Shown here piece after piece: positions 7,215 through 11,297 of a stretch of 11,297 nucleotides of DNA. Below the pieces are notes generated by a model that saw nothing but the letters and a program-made list of their open reading frames with translations, did not search any database and was not told where the DNA came from. Origin of the DNA: Onstottus_A sp036505875. Its GTDB lineage: Bacteria > Acidobacteriota > Blastocatellia > UBA7656. Both the position numbers and the translations under genes were made by a program. How positions within the stretch are numbered: position 1 is the stretch's first letter; every line of letters begins with the position of its first letter. The stretch lies in the NCBI GenBank assembly GCA_036505875.1, contig DASXSR010000304.1, positions 1 to 11,297 on the forward strand, read 5' to 3'.

Positions 7215-7387
7215 CAACCGCGAAGCGGTTGAATGTTTGTAGAGAACCGTTGCGGCGACCGCGCACCCCGGCGAGGTGCAATGTGCCGATCCTGGACCGC
7301 TCTCCCGCCAGCAACGGACATTGCACCTCGCGCGGCGCGCCCGCGTATCCAGCCGCGGTCTACAAACATTGCACCCCGCAGGGGTGC
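7215..7387. repeat. Cluster of hairpin-plus-AATGT(TTGTAGA) repeat modules
   Basis: The 227-nt gap between the exported oxidoreductase and the DUF6807 gene is packed with related palindromic modules. Plus strand 7215-7231 is CAACCGC-GAA-GCGGTTG followed by AATGTTTGTAGA (7232-7243). Minus strand 7387-7371 is GCACCCC-TGC-GGGGTGC followed by the same 12-mer (7370-7359). Thus two unrelated 7-bp stems share loop length and tag. A third hairpin, GCACC-CCGGCGA-GGTGC (7263-7279, plus), is followed by AATGT. A fourth, GCGAGGTGCAATGT, lies on the minus strand (7331-7318). The 12-mers and the 14-mers (7271-7284 and 7318-7331) form nested inverted repeats with equal 27-nt spacers. This looks like a REP/BIME-type or miniature mobile repeat; no transposase is nearby. 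Confidence 0.75.
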
Positions 7388-7403
7388 ACCTGCCCGTTGC
7401 TCG

Positions 7404-7422
7404 AGCACAGATATTCTGTGCT
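7404..7422 (-). repeat. Perfect hairpin overlapping the oxidoreductase stop codon
   Basis: AGCACAGA-TAT-TCTGTGCT is a perfect 8-bp stem with a 3-nt loop. Read on the minus strand, the stem begins inside the TAG stop codon of the exported oxidoreductase. No T-run follows, so it is not a classical intrinsic terminator. It could stabilise the mRNA 3' end or belong to the adjacent repeat cluster. Confidence 0.5.
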
Positions 7423-8785
7423 ACCCGATGACGACGTCTTGCTTCGCGTCGTCAAACGTGATTCGCTTGCCGGTCTGCAATGCGGCGATCGTCATGCACA
7501 ACGCCACCGAGTGGTTGTACGCCGCATGAATGTCGGCATTCGGCGTCTTGCGCGAGCGAACGCAGTCCATCCAGTTGCGCATGTGCGCGACTGTTGAATT
7601 GTCGGCGCCTGTGTTGGCATCAGTCTCGGCCTTGACCGTCTCTTGCGTAAGCGAGGTCGACGGCAGCAAGAAGGCTTCTTTGCCCATCGCCTTTGCTTCC
7701 TTTTCTCGCAGCCCGCCTTCGGGTCCGACCTTGTTGGTGTCAAGGTTCAGGCTTCCGCCGTTCGAGTAGTAGATCTCCTTCGTCCCGCCCGCGCTGTTGG
7801 TCTGCCGCGACGAATATACGAGCTGAAACCCCTTGCCACCTTTAGCAGCGTTGCCGTAATCAAAAACAGCGGTCATCGTGTCGAAGTTCTTGCGTCCGTC
7901 TCGCCACATGTAAATGCCGCCGTTTGCAACCACGCTGGTCGGGTGATTGTAACCGGTGAACCAATGCACAGTATCGATCTGGTGCACCATCCACTGATCT
8001 GGAATGCCGGACGAGTAAGGCCAGAACAGTCGGAACTCGAGATACTTTCGCGCATCGAACGGCTCGAAAGGCCGGTTGATCAGGAAGCGTTTCCAGTCCG
8101 TGTCCTGTTCTTTGAGGAGCGGAACAACGTTTGGTCGGCGCCAGCGGCCCGGCTGATTCACGTTCCAAGTCATCTCGGCCATCACGATGTCGCCGAACTT
8201 TCCCGACCGGATGAACTCATCGGCTCGCATGTAACTCGGCGTTGAACGTCGCTGGGTGCCGACTTGAACGATTTGCTTCGAGCCGCTCACGAGCTTGAGC
8301 GCCGCGCGGGCGTCGCTCATCGTGTTCGCGAACGGCTTCTCGACGTAGACGTCTTTGCCTGCGCGCACGGCCTCCATGCAATGAAACGCGTGCTGGAAGT
8401 CCGCGGTAGCGATGATCACCGCATCGACGTTCTTCATTGAGTAAAGCTCATCGGTGTTTCGAGCCTTTGCCAACTGCTCTCCGCCGATCGGCACTTTCAG
8501 CTTATCGGCGTGCGCTGCGATGAAGTCCGCGCCCTCATCGCGTCGCTTGTTCCAGATATCGCAGACCGCGACCGGCTCGAAATTCAACTCATTCGCCAGC
8601 TTCAAAAACGCGGGAATCAGCGCGTCGCGAGAACGATCGCCCGGGCCGACAAACGCCACTCGCACGCGGTCATTGGCTCCAAGGATCCTGGCGTAGCTGG
8701 ACGCGCGCGAGCTGAGCGCCATGCCTGCCGCGCCCGCAATCGACGCCTTCATGAAATCCCGCCGTGAGTTTTCGCGTGTAGTCAT
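7421..8785 (-). CDS. Tat-exported Gfo/Idh/MocA-family oxidoreductase
   Basis: The 454-residue protein starts with a twin-arginine signal (SRRDFMK at 7-13, then a mild hydrophobic stretch SIAGAAGMALSS), so it should be exported folded with its nicotinamide cofactor bound, as known for glucose-fructose oxidoreductase. The Rossmann fold begins at VRVAFVGPGDRSRD (41-54); its Gly motif is degenerate after GPG. VIIATADFQHAFH and VEKPF (148-152) follow, giving the family's catalytic Lys. WMVHQIDTVHWFTG in the second domain supplies the expected His and Asp. It is longer than the cytoplasmic paralogue at 5029-6057 and resembles the long secreted subgroup. An AGGAG lies upstream of the ATG. It is flanked by two other exported proteins, suggesting a periplasmic step on a sugar or glycoside; the substrate is unknown. 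Confidence 0.92.
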   Translation of the reverse strand: MTTRENSRRDFMKASIAGAAGMALSSRASSYARILGANDRVRVAFVGPGDRSRDALIPAFLKLANELNFEPVAVCDIWNKRRDEGADFIAAHADKLKVPIGGEQLAKARNTDELYSMKNVDAVIIATADFQHAFHCMEAVRAGKDVYVEKPFANTMSDARAALKLVSGSKQIVQVGTQRRSTPSYMRADEFIRSGKFGDIVMAEMTWNVNQPGRWRRPNVVPLLKEQDTDWKRFLINRPFEPFDARKYLEFRLFWPYSSGIPDQWMVHQIDTVHWFTGYNHPTSVVANGGIYMWRDGRKNFDTMTAVFDYGNAAKGGKGFQLVYSSRQTNSAGGTKEIYYSNGGSLNLDTNKVGPEGGLREKEAKAMGKEAFLLPSTSLTQETVKAETDANTGADNSTVAHMRNWMDCVRSRKTPNADIHAAYNHSVALCMTIAALQTGKRITFDDAKQDVVIG

Positions 8786-8825
8786 GGTCTTCTCCTTTTG
8801 TTAAGTGAACAGAGATCAGAGCGCT

Positions 8826-8853
8826 GTGCTGACTTCTGATCCCTGACCTCTGA
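8826..8853. repeat. Four-unit heptamer tandem repeat (TCAGNNN)
   Basis: Read on the minus strand, this stretch is TCAGAGG, TCAGGGA, TCAGAAG, TCAGCAC: four perfectly spaced 7-nt units sharing TCAG. It fills a third of the 78-nt gap between the TIM-barrel gene and the exported oxidoreductase. It resembles short tandemly repeated heptamers described in cyanobacteria, but the unit differs. Confidence 0.55.
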
Positions 8854-8863
8854 GGTCTGTGTT

Positions 8864-9766
8864 TCACACCTTCATTCCGAGTTTCTCTTCAAGGTATTTC
8901 TTGCTAATGATCGCAGATTCTTTAGGAGTTCGCGAGCTTTCGGGAACCCTGTCCAGCTCCACCACCGCCCAGCCATGAAACTTGATTTCTTTGAGCGCGG
9001 CAAACACCGCAGGAAGATCCACTCTGCCGCGGCCAAGCTCGACGAAGCGATACGCCGCAGAGCCGGTCCCGCTGGTGCTTTCGACATCCTTCAGGTGAAG
9101 AAACTGAATTCGGTCTCGATACTTTCGAATCGCCTTCGCCGGATCGCCGCCACCTTGCGCGCAGTGCGCAACGTCCAGCAACAGCTTGACATATCGAGGG
9201 TCAGCCGCATCCATTACTGCATCCATTTCATCAGGCCCCTGACTGAGGCTGCCCATATGATTGTGATAAGCCAACGGCACGCCAAGATCCATCGTACGCT
9301 TGCCGACCTCGGTGAGCACGTGTCCAAGCTTCTTGAAATCTTCCGCCGATGGGTTTTTGCCTTTCGGGCGCGCGGAGTCGGTCATCTGCAAATAAAGCCC
9401 GCCGGCGGCTTTGAGGAACTTGGTCTGTTTGACCTGAGTATCAATTACCTCTGCCTCGTTGAAGTCCGCGCCACCCCGAGGCCCGCCGCCAGACAAGGCG
9501 ACAAACTGTAGCTTATACTGCTGCAATAGATCGGCGACCTTTTTCGGGTCATCGCTGAATTCCTTCAGGATGTTTGCGCGCAACTGAATTCCGCGAAAGC
9601 CGACTTCGCTGACGTCCTTGATCGCCTGCGTGTCGTTGCCGTCCCAGGTTATCGCGGCGTAGCCGAACTTAATGTCTGATTCTTTGGGCCCAGCAATAGC
9701 GGGCAAAACGGATGCGGCAGCGAGCGAGCCGATTCCCAGGACGAAATCGCGACGCGACTGTTGCAT
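8864..9766 (-). CDS. Tat-exported sugar isomerase/epimerase-like TIM-barrel protein
   Basis: The 300-residue product belongs to the xylose-isomerase-like TIM-barrel (AP_endonuc_2) family. It carries a twin-arginine signal at its very start (MQQSRRDFVLG), followed by GSLAAASVLPAIAG. Expected metal and active-site motifs are visible: YHNH at 167-170, LDVAH at 197-201 followed by GGGDP, HLKD at 224-227, GRGRVD at 245-250 and VELD at 269-272. Family members isomerise or epimerise sugars, and some relatives cleave 3-keto-glycosides by elimination. Export makes a sugar-phosphate substrate unlikely. I chose the ATG at 9766 because GGGAGGT lies just before it; an ATG at 9781 would place that site inside the gene. 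It is followed after 78 nt by the exported oxidoreductase, so the pair probably act in sequence. Confidence 0.9.
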   Translation of the reverse strand: MQQSRRDFVLGIGSLAAASVLPAIAGPKESDIKFGYAAITWDGNDTQAIKDVSEVGFRGIQLRANILKEFSDDPKKVADLLQQYKLQFVALSGGGPRGGADFNEAEVIDTQVKQTKFLKAAGGLYLQMTDSARPKGKNPSAEDFKKLGHVLTEVGKRTMDLGVPLAYHNHMGSLSQGPDEMDAVMDAADPRYVKLLLDVAHCAQGGGDPAKAIRKYRDRIQFLHLKDVESTSGTGSAAYRFVELGRGRVDLPAVFAALKEIKFHGWAVVELDRVPESSRTPKESAIISKKYLEEKLGMKV

Positions 9767-9772
9767 TACTTT

Positions 9773-9779
9773 ACCTCCC
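9773..9779 (-). promoter_or_regulatory. Ribosome binding site deciding the TIM-barrel protein start
   Basis: Minus-strand GGGAGGT lies 6 nt before the ATG at 9766, which favours that start over the ATG at 9781. Confidence 0.6.
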
Positions 9780-9782
9780 ATC

Positions 9783-9884
9783 AGGCGTTCGTAGCCCGGC
9801 TTTCAGGCGGAAGTTTTTAACACCCTTTAAGCCGAGCGACGGTACAAACTTCCGCCTGACTGAAGGCCGGACTACGAACCGCCT
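9783..9884. repeat. Large imperfect inverted repeat
   Basis: The left arm (9783-9816) contains GTTCGTAGCCCGGC and GGCGGAAGTTT. The right arm (9846-9884) is nearly its reverse complement, with TCCGG for CCCGG and a few extra bases. Arms of about 34-39 nt surround a 29-nt centre. It occupies nearly the whole gap between the ROK gene stop and the TIM-barrel gene. Read on the minus strand, the right arm is itself a hairpin (CCGGCCT/AGGCGG) followed by AAGTTTGTA. No T-run makes it a classical terminator. A miniature palindromic element is the likeliest identity. Confidence 0.7.
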
Positions 9885-9891
9885 CGCTTCT

Positions 9892-11112
9892 CTAAGCAAC
9901 GGCTGGCGCCGCGAATGCGGGCACCGCTACCAGCGCCGCTGCTCCACGCAGACGCGGATAGTCAAAGGGTGAAACAGTCCTAATGTCTGCATTCCTGGCG
10001 GCGGGCGTGAGAGCTCGCTCGGCCAACGCGCTCCGAACGGTCTCTTCGAGCATGTCCCACGCCGCGGCTATTTCTCCCCCGATGTAAATCCTGCCGGGAT
10101 CGATCGTATTAATTAGCGTCGCCAGCCCAAGACCCAGATACCGCGCGGTTGATTGCAGAGTGGCAACTGCTTTCGCGTCGCCGGCGCGCGCCCGCGCGAT
10201 CAGATCGTCAATAGTGAACGCAGCAATCTCTACCGGCAACGGACCGTTTTCGTTTAAGTTGCGACCGAAGTATCGGGACAATGTCGCAAGGTTGGAAACG
10301 TAAGCCTCCCAACAACCAGTCGATCCGCACGAGCAACGAGGACCGTCAAGGCTGAGCGGCACGTGACCGAATTCCCCCGCAATGTTGTGCTTGCCGCGCA
10401 GCATTTCGCCCCCGACAATCACGCCAACGCCGACGCCGTCCGATACTGCGACGAAAGCCAACTCGCTGATTGCGACCGCGTCGCCTCGCGCCGCCCAAGC
10501 TTGCCCGAACGCGCACGCTTTGGCCGAATTCTCGATGTGCACCGGAAGTCCGGTTACAGCCGCGAGTGGGCCGCGAATATCGACATCTCGCCACCCAAGC
10601 GTCGGAGCGTTGAGAACGAGGTTGGTATGCAAGTCGATCATGCCGGGCACCGCCACGCCTATTCCCTCGCAATCGCCGACTTCCTTGTGATCGGCGAGCA
10701 CCTGCCTGATCCGCTCATTCAACTGCGCAACCAGCTTTTTCGGTGTCCGATTTGTGGGAAAACTTACCGGGCCGACCAGGGACCTGCAGAGGCGGTCAGT
10801 GACTTGAATGTAGGTTCGAGTCGCCCGGATGTCCACCGCTACGATTGACGTTCCGCGCGACTCGATGTACAGAAAAGTCGGCTTACGACCGCGCCGCGCT
10901 TCGCCGGTCAGCCCTTCGAAGATCAGGCGTTCGGCCAGCAACTGATTGACGATTAAGCTGACTGCGCCGCGACGAAGCCCCATCATTCGCGCGAGATCAG
11001 CCCGCGACATCGGTTGATGGGTGCGAATGAGGTTCAGCGCGATCTGCCGGTTTATCTCGCGCGACGTGCCACGCGTCGCAATCCTAAACTTCTGAGGATT
11101 TATTCGGCGCAT
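9892..11112 (-). CDS. ROK-family transcriptional regulator
   Basis: The 406-residue protein has an N-terminal winged helix-turn-helix (about 18-75, with SRADLARMMGLRRGAVSLIV) fused to a ROK sugar-sensor domain. The ROK signatures are GEFGH at 246-250 and the zinc motif CSCGSTGCWE (Cys260, Cys262, Cys267). Features of active ROK kinases are missing: the N-terminal phosphate loop reads AVDIRATRT instead of DxGGT, and the usual ENDAN is ENSAK, losing the catalytic Asp. It should therefore be a pure repressor of the NagC/Mlc/XylR type that releases DNA on binding a sugar. It sits between the receptor gene and the catabolic genes, so it probably controls this cluster. An in-frame GTG three codons upstream (11121) is an alternative start; neither has an ideal ribosome-binding site. 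The C-terminus is Ala/Pro/Val-rich. Confidence 0.93.
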   Translation of the reverse strand: MRRINPQKFRIATRGTSREINRQIALNLIRTHQPMSRADLARMMGLRRGAVSLIVNQLLAERLIFEGLTGEARRGRKPTFLYIESRGTSIVAVDIRATRTYIQVTDRLCRSLVGPVSFPTNRTPKKLVAQLNERIRQVLADHKEVGDCEGIGVAVPGMIDLHTNLVLNAPTLGWRDVDIRGPLAAVTGLPVHIENSAKACAFGQAWAARGDAVAISELAFVAVSDGVGVGVIVGGEMLRGKHNIAGEFGHVPLSLDGPRCSCGSTGCWEAYVSNLATLSRYFGRNLNENGPLPVEIAAFTIDDLIARARAGDAKAVATLQSTARYLGLGLATLINTIDPGRIYIGGEIAAAWDMLEETVRSALAERALTPAARNADIRTVSPFDYPRLRGAAALVAVPAFAAPAVA

Positions 11113-11162
11113 ACGACCCACACATCCTATCTCAAACGACCGCAGCCCCCAATTTCCGATCC

Positions 11163-11297
11163 TCAGAAGACGAGCTTCAATCCCAGTTGAATGTTTCGGC
11201 CGGGCGCAGCTCCGTTGATCGTGCCAAAAGAATTGCTGGGACTCGTGAGGCTGCCGTAGCTCGTACTTGGATTGTTCAGGTTCGTCTGGTTAAATGC
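11163..11297 (-). CDS. C-terminus of a TonB-dependent outer-membrane receptor (partial)
   Basis: A minus-strand frame enters from the right edge and ends at the TGA at 11163-11165, giving 44 residues. The tail reads AFNQTNLNNP, then a Ser/Thr/Gly-rich linker, then GRNIQLGLKLVF ending in Phe. This matches the last beta strand of TonB-dependent, Oar-like receptors common in Acidobacteria: alternating hydrophobic residues, a terminal Phe for BAM recognition, and the typical AFNxTNL...APGRxIQLGLKLxF form. Such receptors import glycans or other large ligands across the outer membrane. It lies 50 nt upstream of the ROK gene on the same strand, so it may be the first gene of the same unit. The barrel, plug and signal sequence are outside the window. 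Confidence 0.8.
   Translation of the reverse strand, partial: AFNQTNLNNPSTSYGSLTSPSNSFGTINGAAPGRNIQLGLKLVF

Noticed and set aside
7318..7388. Possible CRISPR-like direct repeats (ACATTGCACC twice, 48 nt apart)
   Set aside because: Only two direct copies plus one inverted copy, each tied to a palindrome; no regular spacers and no cas genes. A palindromic repeat family explains it better.
7643..8245. 200-codon plus-strand open frame
   Set aside because: It lies wholly opposite the exported oxidoreductase, whose family motifs are intact; no ribosome-binding site or recognisable protein pattern. A shadow of high-GC coding.
8975..9511. 178-codon plus-strand open frame
   Set aside because: Antisense to the TIM-barrel gene, which carries all its expected active-site motifs; nothing supports expression.
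9783..9884. Insertion sequence remnant
   Set aside because: Inverted repeat present, but no transposase fragment and no clear target-site duplication at the ends; a miniature palindromic element is the more cautious call.

Overview
The window most resembles a chromosomal segment of an environmental Gram-negative bacterium, probably an Acidobacteriota (Blastocatellia-like). This assignment is an inference. It rests on moderately high GC, the Oar-like C-terminus of a TonB-dependent receptor, several Tat-exported carbohydrate enzymes, a DUF6807 (PmoA-like) protein, a fibre-like secreted protein with GNVGIGTTSP-type repeats, and intergenic palindromic repeats. No rRNA, tRNA, transposase, integrase or CRISPR array was seen.

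Layout. Positions 1-144 (+) are the end of an unidentified gene. Positions 195-2537 (+) encode a 780-residue secreted fibre-like protein. It meets a long minus-strand cluster convergently at about 2540-2590. The cluster fills the rest of the window and, in transcription order from high to low coordinates, contains: the C-terminus of a TonB-dependent outer-membrane receptor (11297-11163), a ROK-family repressor (11112-9892), a Tat-exported TIM-barrel sugar isomerase/epimerase-like protein (9766-8864), a Tat-exported Gfo/Idh/MocA oxidoreductase (8785-7421), a Sec-exported DUF6807 protein (7193-6132), a cytoplasmic Gfo/Idh/MocA oxidoreductase (6057-5029), a periplasmic-binding-protein-like domain with no signal peptide (5000-4086), and uronate isomerase UxaC (4020-2593).

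Reading the cluster as one system: the receptor could bring a glycan fragment or glycoside into the periplasm. The exported oxidoreductase, TIM-barrel protein and DUF6807 protein could modify or cleave it there. The cytoplasmic oxidoreductase and UxaC could then process the released sugar or uronic acid under ROK control. No classical glycoside hydrolase or polysaccharide lyase is visible. An oxidation-based (3-keto-sugar) cleavage route, known for other Gfo/Idh/MocA plus TIM-barrel gene sets, is therefore the most interesting hypothesis here. The rest of the uronate pathway (reductase, dehydratase, KDG kinase and aldolase) and an inner-membrane transporter are not in the window.

The intergenic spaces of the cluster hold unusual structure. 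Positions 7215-7422 carry several hairpins, most followed by a conserved AATGT(TTGTAGA) tag. Positions 9783-9884 form a large inverted repeat, 8826-8853 a short heptamer tandem repeat, and 6074-6104 a terminator-like hairpin. Four start codons were chosen downstream of the longest possible ORF, three of them on ribosome-binding-site grounds; the ROK start is less certain.
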